From contig JAABRB010000020.1 in NCBI GenBank assembly GCA_011391185.1, positions 1-20,135 of the forward strand: a DNA stretch of 20,135 nucleotides, read 5' to 3'. This document shows positions 7,003 to 14,574 of the stretch, piece after piece. Position 1 is the first letter of the stretch; every line of letters starts with the position of its first letter. Origin of the DNA: Betaproteobacteria bacterium. GTDB taxonomy: Bacteria; Pseudomonadota; Gammaproteobacteria; Burkholderiales; SG8-39. The position numbers were made by a program, and so were the translations under genes. The notes under the pieces were generated by a model. The model saw only the letters and a program-made list of their open reading frames with translations. It did no database searches and was not told the origin of the DNA.

Positions 7003-7061
7003 CCGCCTGGGCGACACTCCGGTCGACACCCTCCGCGCGGCACGACGCCGCCCGATTTCGA

Positions 7062-8039
7062 TCACACCGCCTGCGTGGCGCGGCGGTCGCCCCGACGGGT
7101 GCGCTTCTGCGGGCGCGGAATCCGCTGCATCGGCGCGCTGTCCTTCTCCATGAGTTCCGCGAGCGACTGACGCAGCCATACGCGGGCAGGATCCCGGTGC
7201 GTGCGCTCGTGCCACACCTCCGCGATCGTGAACGGCGGCAACTCGAACGGCACCTCCATGACCTGCAGGCGGTCGGCATGCGCGCGCGCGAGCCGCTCCG
7301 GCAGGACCGCCATCATGTCCGAACGCGCGAGAATTTCGGGAATCAGGAGAAAGTGCGGCACCGAAAGCCGCACGCTGCGGCTGCGGCCGAGGGCGGCGAG
7401 GGCGGCGTCGGTCTGCGCGATGAAAGCGCCGCCACTCGGCGAGATCAGGACATGTTCGAGCGCGCAGAACTCGTCGAGTGAGATCTGCTTCCCGGCGCGC
7501 GGATGGTCACGCCGCACGGCGCACACGAAGCGCTCCGGATAGAGCGGCCGCAGGCGCGCGTTCTCCGGCGCGTTGGTGGCGCCCAACAGCGCAAGGTCCA
7601 CTTCCCCGCGCTCCAGCTGTTCCGGGAGAGACGCGAAGTTGATCGGCCGCACGGCCAGCCGGCAGCCGGGGGCGCGCGCCTCGATGTGATCCACCAGTCG
7701 CGGCAAGACCGTGTACTCCACGTAATCCGATGCGGTGATGGTGAACGTCACCTCCGCGCGCGCCGGATCGAAGGCGTCGGCCTGACGAATGATCCGTCCG
7801 ATCTCATCGAGCACCTGCTTGACCGGCGCCGCAAGCTCCACGCCCTTGGCGGTGGGCAGCATTCCGCGTGCCGTGCGCAGCAGCAACGGGTCGTTGAACA
7901 GGGTCCGTAGCCGGGCCAGCGCCGCGGACATCGCCGGCTGGCTCAGACCCAACCTCTGGGCAGCGCGCGTGACGCTGCGCTCGGAGAGCAGCGACTCCAG
8001 CGCCACGAGCAGGTTCAGATCGACATCCCGGATATTCAT
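7062..8039 (-). CDS. LysR-family transcriptional regulator (NodD/NahR-like subgroup)
   Basis: 325 residues, ATG at 8039. The N-terminus MNIRDVDLNLLVALESLLSE followed by the helix-turn-helix SVTRAAQRLGLSQPAMSAAL (residues ~22-41) and DPLLLRTARGMLPT is characteristic of the NodD/NahR/LinR subgroup of LysR regulators. The C-terminal two-thirds form the periplasmic-binding-protein-like effector domain (FTITASDYVEYTVLPRL, then GEVDLALLG and DMMAVLPERLARA). The last ~25 residues are a basic tail. It is convergent with the SRPBCC gene and faces a ~420 bp gap, so the regulated target is not obvious. Possible promoter and operator elements lie directly upstream (see 8049-8079), consistent with autoregulation. 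The effector is unknown. Confidence 0.93.
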   Translation of the reverse strand: MNIRDVDLNLLVALESLLSERSVTRAAQRLGLSQPAMSAALARLRTLFNDPLLLRTARGMLPTAKGVELAAPVKQVLDEIGRIIRQADAFDPARAEVTFTITASDYVEYTVLPRLVDHIEARAPGCRLAVRPINFASLPEQLERGEVDLALLGATNAPENARLRPLYPERFVCAVRRDHPRAGKQISLDEFCALEHVLISPSGGAFIAQTDAALAALGRSRSVRLSVPHFLLIPEILARSDMMAVLPERLARAHADRLQVMEVPFELPPFTIAEVWHERTHRDPARVWLRQSLAELMEKDSAPMQRIPRPQKRTRRGDRRATQAV

Positions 8040-8048
8040 ACGGACGAT

Positions 8049-8079
8049 ACTCTATTCCGAATCGATCACGCCGATCAAT
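8049..8079 (-). promoter_or_regulatory. Candidate LysR promoter and operator
   Basis: Reading on the minus strand, ATTGATC (8079-8073), five bases, then GATCGAT (8067-8061) form an inverted repeat with 6 of 7 pairs matching. It contains T-N11-A spacings typical of LysR boxes. TTGATC (8078-8073) could be a -35, with TAGAGT (8054-8049) as -10 after 18 bp. The predicted start would fall only a few bases before the ATG at 8039, and no clear Shine-Dalgarno is visible. Found by eye, so tentative. Confidence 0.35.
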
Positions 8080-8383
8080 GTTGCAGCGGTGATACAGGGT
8101 CTCGGGGAGCGCTCTGGCGTACGGATTTTCGCTGCCGTACGCCGGCAGGGTGTGCCACGATCCGCTCGACGCACCGGGGAAAGCGGATGCGCGTCGATGG
8201 TCAGCCAAATCCACCAGAATGATTACCCTGATTGCCCAGATCGATTGGACAGATAATTAGACAGTCTCTAAGCTTGGAACCGGTCGCGTGGCGTGCCGTT
8301 TGGCCCGAAACGTGATGCACGGACGCTGCACCTTCCGCAATGCGCGGGGCGCGGTCCGGGCAGAAATCTCCCCTCCTGTGGAC

Positions 8384-8428
8384 CCTCGGGGCGGCGCACC
8401 CTCCTCCTCAGCCGCCTCGAGGTTTTTT
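8384..8428 (+). terminator. Strong intrinsic terminator with no gene in front of it
   Basis: CCTCGGGGCGGC (8384-8395) and GCCGCCTCGAGG (8411-8422) form a 12 bp stem with a single G-U wobble, around a 15-nt loop, followed at once by six T (8423-8428) and a second T-run shortly after. The T-run is on the + strand only, so it ends rightward transcription, yet no + strand gene precedes it. It could end a small RNA or shield the oppositely oriented ACT gene from antisense reading. Confidence 0.75.
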
Positions 8429-8456
8429 CGCGATTTTTTCGGGCTTGGCCCAGCCG

Positions 8457-8870
8457 CTACCGCGCGCGGAGCAGGCGCGACGTCCGGGCCACGCTCTTCG
8501 GATTGACCCAGAACACGGCGCCGTACCGGCCCTTGCCGGCGATGACGGCATCGATCGCCCGCACGTTGATCCGCGCGGCTGCCAGCCGCTGCAACAGGTT
8601 CGAGAGCGCGCCGACGCGGTCGTCCCCGCGAATCACGAAACACGTCTTGCGCTTGCCGAGCCGCAGCTTCAGCTTCCTGGCCGCGCGCCGGAGGGCCGGG
8701 GTCCGCTCGGGAACCAGATCGACCTGCGCGGTCCTGCCGTTCGGAAAGCCGGTAAACGCGACCAGATTCACGCCTTCGGCCTTGAGGTCGGCAAGAATGC
8801 GTGCGCCGGCGCCCGGCCGGTTCGGAACCTGGAATGCGAAGTAGTCGGACTTGCGAATGGTGTCGGCCAT
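8457..8870 (-). CDS. Small tandem ACT-domain protein
   Basis: 137 residues, ATG at 8870 with GAGGAGG (8883-8877) six bases upstream, a very good ribosome site. Two ACT-like beta-alpha-beta units fill the chain. The first is at ~11-55 (FAFQVPNRPGAGARILADLK, then AEGVNLVAFTGFPNGRTAQV). The second is at ~75-128 (TCFVIRGDDRVGALSNLLQR, then INVRAIDAVIAG). ACT domains bind amino acids or other small ligands and control enzymes allosterically. Here there is no attached catalytic domain, so it is probably a stand-alone sensor or regulatory subunit. The tail is basic. The next gene on this strand (GNAT) is 116 bp upstream, so an operon link is possible but not shown. Ligand and partner are unknown. 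Confidence 0.8.
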   Translation of the reverse strand: MADTIRKSDYFAFQVPNRPGAGARILADLKAEGVNLVAFTGFPNGRTAQVDLVPERTPALRRAARKLKLRLGKRKTCFVIRGDDRVGALSNLLQRLAAARINVRAIDAVIAGKGRYGAVFWVNPKSVARTSRLLRAR

Positions 8871-8986
8871 TTCCTGCCTCCTCTGATGAGTGCCACTTCA
8901 CGGACCCTCGGCTGAGGGCCCCTTTCTCGATAGCATCTCGCAACCTGCGGCGCAAGCGGCACTTCCGGCGGCGTCGACTCGCGCCC

Positions 8987-9571
8987 TCATTCCGTCGCCG
9001 CCGATTGCTCCGGGACAGCTCCGTCGCCAGGTCCTAGCGCGCGCTGCATGAGCACACTGTCCACCCAGCGCCGATGCTTGAAGCCGACGCTCGGCAGCTG
9101 CCCGACTCGCGCAAAACCGCACGACTGGTGCAGCCCGATCGACGCGGCGTTCCCGCTGTCGCCGATTACCGCGATCATCTGCCGGTAACCGAGCGCCGAA
9201 CAGATATCGAGGAGCGAAACGAGCAGCGCGCGCCCGACGCCACGCCGTGCCGCGGCGGGAGCGATGTAGACAGAGTCCTCCAGCGTGTAGCGATAGGCCG
9301 GGCGTGTCCGGAACGGAGCCGCGTAGGCGAAGCCCGCGATTCTGCCATCGAGCACGGCCACGCGATACGGCAGATGTTGCGCGAGGATCTCGTCGCGGCG
9401 GCGCGCAATCTCCGCTTCGTCGGGCGGAACGATCTCGAACGAAGCGAGGCCGTTGAGAACGTGATGCGAGTAGACCGCTGTGATCGCCGGAATGTCCGCT
9501 GCCGAGCTGGCGCGAATCGTCACGCGCGCGGATATCACTTCACGCGCCCCCGTGTCCCCAATCTCCCTCAC
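8987..9571 (-). CDS. GNAT N-acetyltransferase (phosphinothricin/L-amino-acid acetyltransferase type)
   Basis: 194 residues. The frame is open far upstream on this strand, antisense to the patatin gene, so the start must be chosen. The GTG at 9571 has AAAGGAG (9584-9578) six bases before it and is preferred. The protein begins (M)REIGDTGAREVISARVTIR, followed by ASSAADIPAITAVYSHHV. The acetyl-CoA loop is RRGVGRALL, preceded by DSVYIAP and followed by YRQMIAVIGDSGNAASIGLH and GFKHRRWVDSVLMQR. This is the signature pattern of the Pat/bar-MnaT (YncA) branch, which acetylates phosphinothricin, methionine sulfoximine or similar amino acids. Cytosolic. Divergent from the patatin gene across a 186 bp spacer. 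Family sure, substrate not. Confidence 0.92.
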   Translation of the reverse strand: MREIGDTGAREVISARVTIRASSAADIPAITAVYSHHVLNGLASFEIVPPDEAEIARRRDEILAQHLPYRVAVLDGRIAGFAYAAPFRTRPAYRYTLEDSVYIAPAAARRGVGRALLVSLLDICSALGYRQMIAVIGDSGNAASIGLHQSCGFARVGQLPSVGFKHRRWVDSVLMQRALGPGDGAVPEQSAATE

Positions 9572-9577
9572 CCCTCG

Positions 9578-9584
9578 CTCCTTT
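9578..9584 (-). promoter_or_regulatory. Ribosome binding site fixing the GNAT start
   Basis: AAAGGAG on the minus strand, six bases before the GTG at 9571. Later in-frame GTG codons (before ISARVTIR or before TIRASS) lack such a site. This decides the start within an open frame that extends far upstream. Confidence 0.65.
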
Positions 9585-9670
9585 GCGGCAAAGCCGGCGA
9601 CCACACGCCGCCCGTGCAGTTTGGCCGATCCGCCATGCCGCTGCAACGTTCGCCCCGGCACGATCCCAAC

Positions 9671-9694
9671 GAAGCGCTTCGAGTCTGCTAGATT
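9671..9694 (+). promoter_or_regulatory. Candidate patatin promoter (extended -10) with adjacent palindrome
   Basis: TGC followed by TAGATT (9686-9694) resembles an extended -10 element. No -35 is apparent. The perfect palindrome GAAGCGCTTC (9671-9680) lies just upstream and could be an operator. The leader would be about 57 nt, ending at AGGAAAG before the ATG at 9758. Confidence 0.3.
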
Positions 9695-9757
9695 CGCTTT
9701 GCGATCGATGCAGACCACGAAACCGAAAGCATCGACGCGACGACAGGAAAGCGAACC

Positions 9758-11992
9758 ATGTCTCTCAAGATGCCCCCACTCCCGACAACCGTCCTTGCCG
9801 CCTGCATGGCAGGCGCGACGTTGCTTCCCGCAACGCCCTTGGCCCTCGCGCAGTCCGCCGATGCGCCGAAGCGCCCGCGCATCGCACTCGTCCTGTCGGG
9901 GGGCGGTGCGCGCGGTGCGGCGCATGTCGGCGTGCTCAAGGTCCTCGACGAGCTGCGGATTCCGGTTCACTGCGTGGTGGGCACGAGCATGGGCTCGGTC
10001 GTCGGCGGCGCGTTCGCCACGGGCGCAACAGTCGACGAGATGGAACGATTGCTTTCGAGCGTCGGTCTCGCGGATGTCGTGAAGGACGAGCCGCCGCGCC
10101 AGGAGAAGTCGATCCGGCGCAAGCAGGACGACTTCATCAATCTCTTCTCGCCCGAGATCGGTGTGAAGAACGGCGAGTTCAAGCTGCAGTCCGGCGTGAT
10201 CTCGGGGGTCGGGCTCGAGGCGTTCCTGCGGCGCGCCGTGAACATCGAGGGGTTCGTGGATTTTGACCGCCTCCCGATACCTTACCGTGCGGTCGCCACC
10301 AATCTCGAGAACGGCGAGATGGTGGTCCTGCGCAGCGGCGAGGTCGCGCACGCCATGCGGGCAAGCCTCGCCATTCCCGGAGTGATCGCACCGGCGAACG
10401 TGGGTGGGCGGCTGCTGGTCGACGGCATGGTGGTGCGGAACATCCCGATAGACGTCGGTCGGAAGCTGTGCGGTGACGTCGTCATCGCCGTGAACGTCGG
10501 CACGCCGCTCATGAATCGCGGCCAGCTCACGTCGCTGATCTCCGTTGCGCAGCAGATGCTCTCGATCCTGACGGAGCAGAACGTCAAGCAGAGCCTCGAG
10601 GAGCTGACGCAGAACGATGTCCTGATCTCGGTCGAACTGGAAGGGTTCAGCGTGAGCGATTTCGACCGCATGCCCGCGATCGCCGCCGCGGGCGAGAAAT
10701 CGGCGCGCAGCCACGCGAAGCAGCTGGCGCGATTGAGTCTTCCCCCGAAGGAATACGCGGCGCTCCGCACGCGGCAGATCACGCTGCCGATCGCGGACGC
10801 CCGCCCGATCGACGAGATCCGCGTCGATGGCCTGCACCGTGTGAATCCCGAGACGGTGCTCGGCGCGATGGAGACGAAGCCGGGCGAAGCCCCCGACGCC
10901 GCCCGGCTTTCGCGCGACATGCAGCGCATCTACGGGAGCGGCGACTTCGAGCACGTGGACTACCGGATCATCGACGAGAAAGGCAAGCACGTGCTCACCG
11001 TGGACGCCCTGGAGAAAGCGTGGGGCCCGAACTACCTGCGGTTCGGCCTGACGCTGTCGACGGACTTCTCGTCGAGCTCGTACTTCAACCTGCTCGGCAG
11101 CTACCGGGCAACCTGGCTGAATTCGCTGGGTGCCGAATGGCGGACCGATCTGCAAGTGGGGCGCACCAACCGGTTCTTCACCCAGTTCTACCAGCCGCTC
11201 GTCCCGAACCGCTACCTTTTCATCGCCCCCCGGCTCGTGCTCGAGAAAACGCCGATCGACCTCTACAGCGGTCAGACGCGCGTCGCCCAGTTCGAGAACA
11301 AGATCGCGCGTGTCGGGCTCGACCTGGGGACCCAGTTCTCCCGCTACGGCGAAGCGACGGTGGGTGTGCTGGCCGGCACCCTCACGCCGACGCTGGAGAC
11401 GGGGCTGCCGGAGTGGGCGAACACGCTGAACAAGGTGCGGCAGGGTGCCGGGCAGCTGCGCGTCAAGATCGACCAGCTCGACAGCATCGATTTCCCGCGC
11501 AGGGGCTTTGCGATGACCGGAACCGTTTTCGACTCGACGCCGGCATTGGGCGCCGACGACCGGTACACCAAGTGGGACGCCGATTTCGTGGCCGCCTACT
11601 CCGTGAAGGAACACGCCCTGCAGGTCGGCCTGAAAGGAGGCGGCGCGTTGAAGGGAACGCTGCCCACGTACGATCAGTTTTCCCTCGGCGGCTTTCTCCA
11701 GCTCTCCGGCTTCAAGACGTTCCAGCTCTACGGCGAGGAGCTTGCGTTCGGCAGGCTGGTCTACACATACCAGCTACAGCGCGGCGCGATTTTTCAGGGC
11801 ACCTACCTGGGCGCGTCGCTGGAGCACGGGCGGGTGCGCAACCCGGTCGTCGCGACCAACCCCAGCGATTGGCAGACCGGCGGCTCGGTGTTCGTGGCGG
11901 TCGACACCCCGCTCGGCCCGGTCTATCTGGCATATGGCGTCGCGACGGGCGGCAACCGCTCGGCCTATCTGCTGCTCGGCAGAAACCAGTGA
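9758..11992 (+). CDS. PlpD-like patatin phospholipase with POTRA and outer-membrane beta-barrel (type Vd)
   Basis: 744 residues, ATG at 9758 with AGGAAAG upstream. A signal peptide (~1-31, ending ALALAQ) precedes a patatin domain (~40-330): oxyanion loop GGGARG at 48-53, nucleophile Ser77 in GTSMG, and catalytic Asp222 in DGM. A single POTRA domain (~348-420, from IDEIRVDGLHRVNPETVL) and a ~315-residue C-terminal segment of alternating aromatic strands follow, ending AYLLLGRNQ. This order and length match P. aeruginosa PlpD (728 residues), a type Vd autotransporter whose barrel exports its own phospholipase A1 domain. It should act on phospholipids in or outside the outer membrane. The dyad and all domains look intact. 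The final residue is Gln rather than the usual aromatic. Confidence 0.92.
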   Translation: MSLKMPPLPTTVLAACMAGATLLPATPLALAQSADAPKRPRIALVLSGGGARGAAHVGVLKVLDELRIPVHCVVGTSMGSVVGGAFATGATVDEMERLLSSVGLADVVKDEPPRQEKSIRRKQDDFINLFSPEIGVKNGEFKLQSGVISGVGLEAFLRRAVNIEGFVDFDRLPIPYRAVATNLENGEMVVLRSGEVAHAMRASLAIPGVIAPANVGGRLLVDGMVVRNIPIDVGRKLCGDVVIAVNVGTPLMNRGQLTSLISVAQQMLSILTEQNVKQSLEELTQNDVLISVELEGFSVSDFDRMPAIAAAGEKSARSHAKQLARLSLPPKEYAALRTRQITLPIADARPIDEIRVDGLHRVNPETVLGAMETKPGEAPDAARLSRDMQRIYGSGDFEHVDYRIIDEKGKHVLTVDALEKAWGPNYLRFGLTLSTDFSSSSYFNLLGSYRATWLNSLGAEWRTDLQVGRTNRFFTQFYQPLVPNRYLFIAPRLVLEKTPIDLYSGQTRVAQFENKIARVGLDLGTQFSRYGEATVGVLAGTLTPTLETGLPEWANTLNKVRQGAGQLRVKIDQLDSIDFPRRGFAMTGTVFDSTPALGADDRYTKWDADFVAAYSVKEHALQVGLKGGGALKGTLPTYDQFSLGGFLQLSGFKTFQLYGEELAFGRLVYTYQLQRGAIFQGTYLGASLEHGRVRNPVVATNPSDWQTGGSVFVAVDTPLGPVYLAYGVATGGNRSAYLLLGRNQ

Positions 11993-12038
11993 CCGCGTCG
12001 CCCCCGACCCCCCACACGACGGGTGACTGCTGGACCGC

Positions 12039-12395
12039 GTAGCGGCGCATGAACCGGCGGTCGAGCCAATCCTTCCAGCACCACACCCAGGCGCCTTCGA
12101 GGGCCCAGCTGCCGCGCGACATGATCGCGTAACGATCGCCCGTCGAGATCAGCGCCAGTGATTCCCGCTGCGGGACGAAGCGCGCGAAGCCGGCGAGCTC
12201 GGCGAGATCGATGTGACATTCGCGGTGCCCATAGTGCCCCGCGATGAGCCCCGGAAGCATGCCCGAGTAGGGCGTGAACCGTTCCGGGCTGATCAGCGTC
12301 GCCTCGACCCCGCGCAGCGGACGATCGCCGAGGCTGCGCAGCACGGCGACATGGCTGTGCCCGCCGCCGACCAGCAGCAGCCGCTTCATCGCCAC
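12039..12395 (-). pseudogene. Internally deleted remnant of a TIGR03169-like FAD oxidoreductase (SelD-N-terminus family)
   Basis: From GTG 12395 (or ATG 12389) residues 1-74 are a clear N-terminus of this family: RLLLVGGGHSHVAVLRSLG (FAD-binding GxGxxH), then SPERFTPYSGMLPGLIAGHY and HIDLAELAGFARFV. At about residue 75 (~12172) the frame jumps straight to the family's C-terminus: PQRESLALISTGDRYAIMSRG, then EGAWVWCWKDWLDRRFMRRY. Full-length relatives are about 370-380 residues, so some 250 residues, including the NAD-binding domain, are missing. The native stop is also gone, and the frame runs on to 11712, antisense to the patatin 3' end. It follows the TIGR04282 gene by 21 bp, as the last member of the arsenosugar-type operon. 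A functional enzyme is unlikely. The deletion reading is inference from memory of the family. Confidence 0.7.
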
Positions 12396-12416
12396 GCCGC
12401 GCGCGCCAACGTGGGG

Positions 12417-13082
12417 TTATGTCCCGGCATGCACCGCCGCGGCCACGTAGCGCGCTCCGTCCTCGATCTGCTCCGCCAGGCGCGCGAGATCGGCGGGACG
12501 ATCAATGTCCCACAACTCGGCGAGCTCGTGCCAGCGCCAGCCCAGCGCGGCGAGCCGTGCGCGTGTATCGCGTAGCACGTCCGGCCCGCCCCATCCGATT
12601 CCGTCGAACACGCTCGGCGACGTGCGCGCCAGCCCCACCAGCACGTAGCCGCCGTCCTCGGCCGGGCCCAGAACGGCGTCGTGCCCCGCGGCCAACGCGG
12701 CAGCCGATTCGCGCAAGTGTGCGGGGGTGAGCGCCGGGCAGTCCGACCCGATGAGCTGGGTCGGTCCGAAATCCGGTACGACGCGATCGAACGCGGACCG
12801 CATACGCGCGCCGAGATCGCCGTCAGTCTGCGTGGTGAGCGCGACACCGTATCGCGCCGCGCACGCCGTGAAGAAAGGATGCGTCGCGTCCGGTGCGCAG
12901 CACAGCTCCACCCGGCCGGGTCCCGCGGCACGCGCCGTCACGAGCGCGCGTTCGACGAGGTCCGCGTGGAGCTGCGCCGCGCCCCGCGCACCGAGACGCG
13001 CGATCAGGCGTGTCTTGGCCTCACCCGGAACGGGCGCCCTGGCGAAGACGATCACGGACAACTGTCTAGTCGCGTCCGTCAT
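12417..13082 (-). CDS. TIGR04282-family glycosyltransferase (arsenosugar/rSAM-associated transferase 1, DUF2064)
   Basis: 221 residues, ATG at 13082, overlapping the end of the upstream glycosyltransferase gene by 17 bases. The nucleotidyl/glycosyltransferase-A fold motifs are SVIVFARAPVPGEAKTRL near the N-terminus, IGSDCPALTPAHL in the middle and LGPAEDGGYVLVGL, typical of DUF2064. The family was defined by its co-occurrence with radical SAM/selenodomain proteins now called ArsS and is annotated as arsenosugar biosynthesis glycosyltransferase. The exact donor and acceptor are not settled. No signal peptide or membrane helix, so cytosolic. It is followed 21 bp later by the oxidoreductase remnant. 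Confidence 0.9.
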   Translation of the reverse strand: MTDATRQLSVIVFARAPVPGEAKTRLIARLGARGAAQLHADLVERALVTARAAGPGRVELCCAPDATHPFFTACAARYGVALTTQTDGDLGARMRSAFDRVVPDFGPTQLIGSDCPALTPAHLRESAAALAAGHDAVLGPAEDGGYVLVGLARTSPSVFDGIGWGGPDVLRDTRARLAALGWRWHELAELWDIDRPADLARLAEQIEDGARYVAAAVHAGT

Positions 13083-13749
13083 AGCTCCGCGCGAGCCGTT
13101 CGGGCGATGCGCCCAGAAAGTAGCGCAATCGCAACCACCACATGAGCACGATCGTGCGCAGCACGCCCTGCGACTCCCATCTGCGGGCCGATGTCACGAC
13201 ACGGTCCCTGAGGCAGAGGGGCGGCGAACGGCGCTTCAGAAGGCGGCTCATCGCGACATCCTCCATCAGCGCGACGCGCGGAAAGCCGCCGACCGCCTCG
13301 AACTCGGCGCGTCGCACGAAGATCGCCTGATCGCCGGTCGCAATGCCCGAAATCCGGGACCGCACGCTCATCGCCCATGCCACGAGGCCGAGCAGCGGGC
13401 GGCGGCTGTCGATCGACACGTCGAAGCGACCCCACGCGCCGCCATGGCGATCCAGCTCCCGCGCGATTGCGAACTCGGCATTGTCCGGAAGGCGGGTGTC
13501 CGCATGCAGGAAAACCAGAACGTCTCCCGACGCAACGGCGGCGCCGGCGTTCATCTGGCTCGCCCGGCCGCGCGGCGCGGTGATCACCCGGTCCGCCATC
13601 CCGGCCGCGAGCGCCACGGTGGCATCGGCCGACCCGCCGTCCACCAGGATCACTTCGTGCCCCCGCCCGCGCAGCGCCGCCAGTGCGCCGAGCGCGGCAT
13701 CGATGACCGCCGCTTCGTTCAGTGCCGGGACTATGGCCGAGATGCGCAC
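13066..13749 (-). CDS. TIGR04283-family glycosyltransferase (arsenosugar/rSAM-associated transferase 2, GT2-like)
   Basis: 227 residues, ATG at 13749, only four bases after the DUF547 stop. GT-A features: first strand ISAIVPALNEAAVIDAAL, VDGGSADATVALA, the acidic metal/nucleotide site FLHADTRLP (equivalent to DxD), and GIATGDQAIFVRR, followed by the helix FEAVGGFPRVALMEDVAMSR. A C-terminal amphipathic, Trp- and Arg-rich segment (VLMWWLRLRYFLG) may associate with the membrane. This is the partner family of TIGR04282 in ArsS clusters and probably glycosylates or adds the sugar-derived moiety of the arsenosugar (family knowledge, biochemistry incomplete). Confidence 0.9.
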   Translation of the reverse strand: MRISAIVPALNEAAVIDAALGALAALRGRGHEVILVDGGSADATVALAAGMADRVITAPRGRASQMNAGAAVASGDVLVFLHADTRLPDNAEFAIARELDRHGGAWGRFDVSIDSRRPLLGLVAWAMSVRSRISGIATGDQAIFVRRAEFEAVGGFPRVALMEDVAMSRLLKRRSPPLCLRDRVVTSARRWESQGVLRTIVLMWWLRLRYFLGASPERLARSYDGRD

Positions 13750-13753
13750 GCGG

Positions 13754-14566
13754 TCAGCGCTTGGCGTCGTTCAGGCCCCAATCGTATTCGAGGAACCTGA
13801 TGGGCACGGTGCCGGCGGAGATCGCCTGCCGCTCGGCCGCCGAATCGGCGAGCACGCGCGCGTGCATCGCGAAGAATTCCTCGAGCGATTCCATTCCGCG
13901 CGCCCCCATTTCGAAGTCCTTCCGGTACCAGTCGAAGACCCTCGACACCTCGAGCGCCCGTCGCCGGCCGTTGTAGCGATTTCGCGACCGATCCGATAGA
14001 AACCGGACCGTCTGCTCCTCGAGCTGGGCATCGAGGCGGGACGCAACGTAGGCCTCTTCGCGAAGCATCGGGCAGCCCACCGCCGCGCAGTTGACCGCGA
14101 AATGGATTCGCGGCTCGTCATAGACGCCCGGCCTGCGGATCAGATCGTGCTCGATGCCGTCCAGATGCTGCTCCCTGCCGAGCAGCGTGAAGAAGCGCAT
14201 GCGCCATGGGCTGCTGAGAACGTTCCCCAGGTCGCGGATCGATGCGACACCCGGATAATTGCGCAGGATCAGTTCGACCGTAAACGCGTTGTACGCGTTG
14301 ATCAGGAAGGCAAGCCGCTCGGATTTCGACCAGCGGTCGAACTCCGCCTGCTTGACCGCGGAGAGTGTGACCAGATACCCCTGGAGCGCCGCGCGATCGT
14401 GCAGAAATCCCGCGTATCGGACCTGCGACGCGTTTCCTCCGTCGAACGCGACAACGTGCCGCCGGACAAGCTCGTTCCAGGTCGGGTGCGACGGATCGAA
14501 TTCCGCTCGCGCGGTGTACGGCGCCAGGGTCATCAGGAAAACGAGAACGAGCCGCGCCCACTGCAT
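13754..14566 (-). CDS. DUF547 exported protein
   Basis: 270 residues. The ATG at 14566 is chosen because it gives a signal peptide (MQWARLVLVFLMTLAPYTARA, cleavage near residue 21). The frame extends 24 codons further upstream into the oxidoreductase gene without reason. It starts 8 nt after the stop of the TVP38-oxidoreductase. DUF547 hallmarks are SERLAFLINAYNAFTVELIL and IHFAVNCAAVGCPMLREEAY, with paired Cys and conserved His, then FDWYRKDFE. The biochemical function of DUF547 is unknown. The position between ArsS-associated genes and its export suggest an envelope step linked to the pathway, or simply a conserved passenger. Confidence 0.88.
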   Translation of the reverse strand: MQWARLVLVFLMTLAPYTARAEFDPSHPTWNELVRRHVVAFDGGNASQVRYAGFLHDRAALQGYLVTLSAVKQAEFDRWSKSERLAFLINAYNAFTVELILRNYPGVASIRDLGNVLSSPWRMRFFTLLGREQHLDGIEHDLIRRPGVYDEPRIHFAVNCAAVGCPMLREEAYVASRLDAQLEEQTVRFLSDRSRNRYNGRRRALEVSRVFDWYRKDFEMGARGMESLEEFFAMHARVLADSAAERQAISAGTVPIRFLEYDWGLNDAKR

Positions 14567-14574
14567 GGCCGAAC

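Larger units (their letters stand above)
8040..8456. other. Gene-free interval between LysR and the tandem-ACT gene
   Basis: About 417 bp without a convincing protein gene on either strand. The frames that cross it are GC-rich shadows with no ribosome site or recognisable domain. It holds the LysR promoter/operator candidate at the left, an AT-rich patch around 8221-8275 that includes GATAAT (8252-8257, a good -10 match), and a strong + strand terminator at 8384-8428. The left-to-right order promoter-like patch, then terminator, leaves room for a non-coding transcript of roughly 150-170 nt. Confidence 0.5.

Noticed and set aside
7003..7061. Short inverted repeat GCGGC/GCCGC between the convergent SRPBCC and LysR genes as terminator
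   Set aside because: Only five pairs and no T-run on either strand.
8987..11614. 875-codon open frame on the minus strand
   Set aside because: Only the last 194 codons (GNAT) are a real gene with its own ribosome site. The rest is antisense to the patatin gene and follows from high GC content and codon bias.
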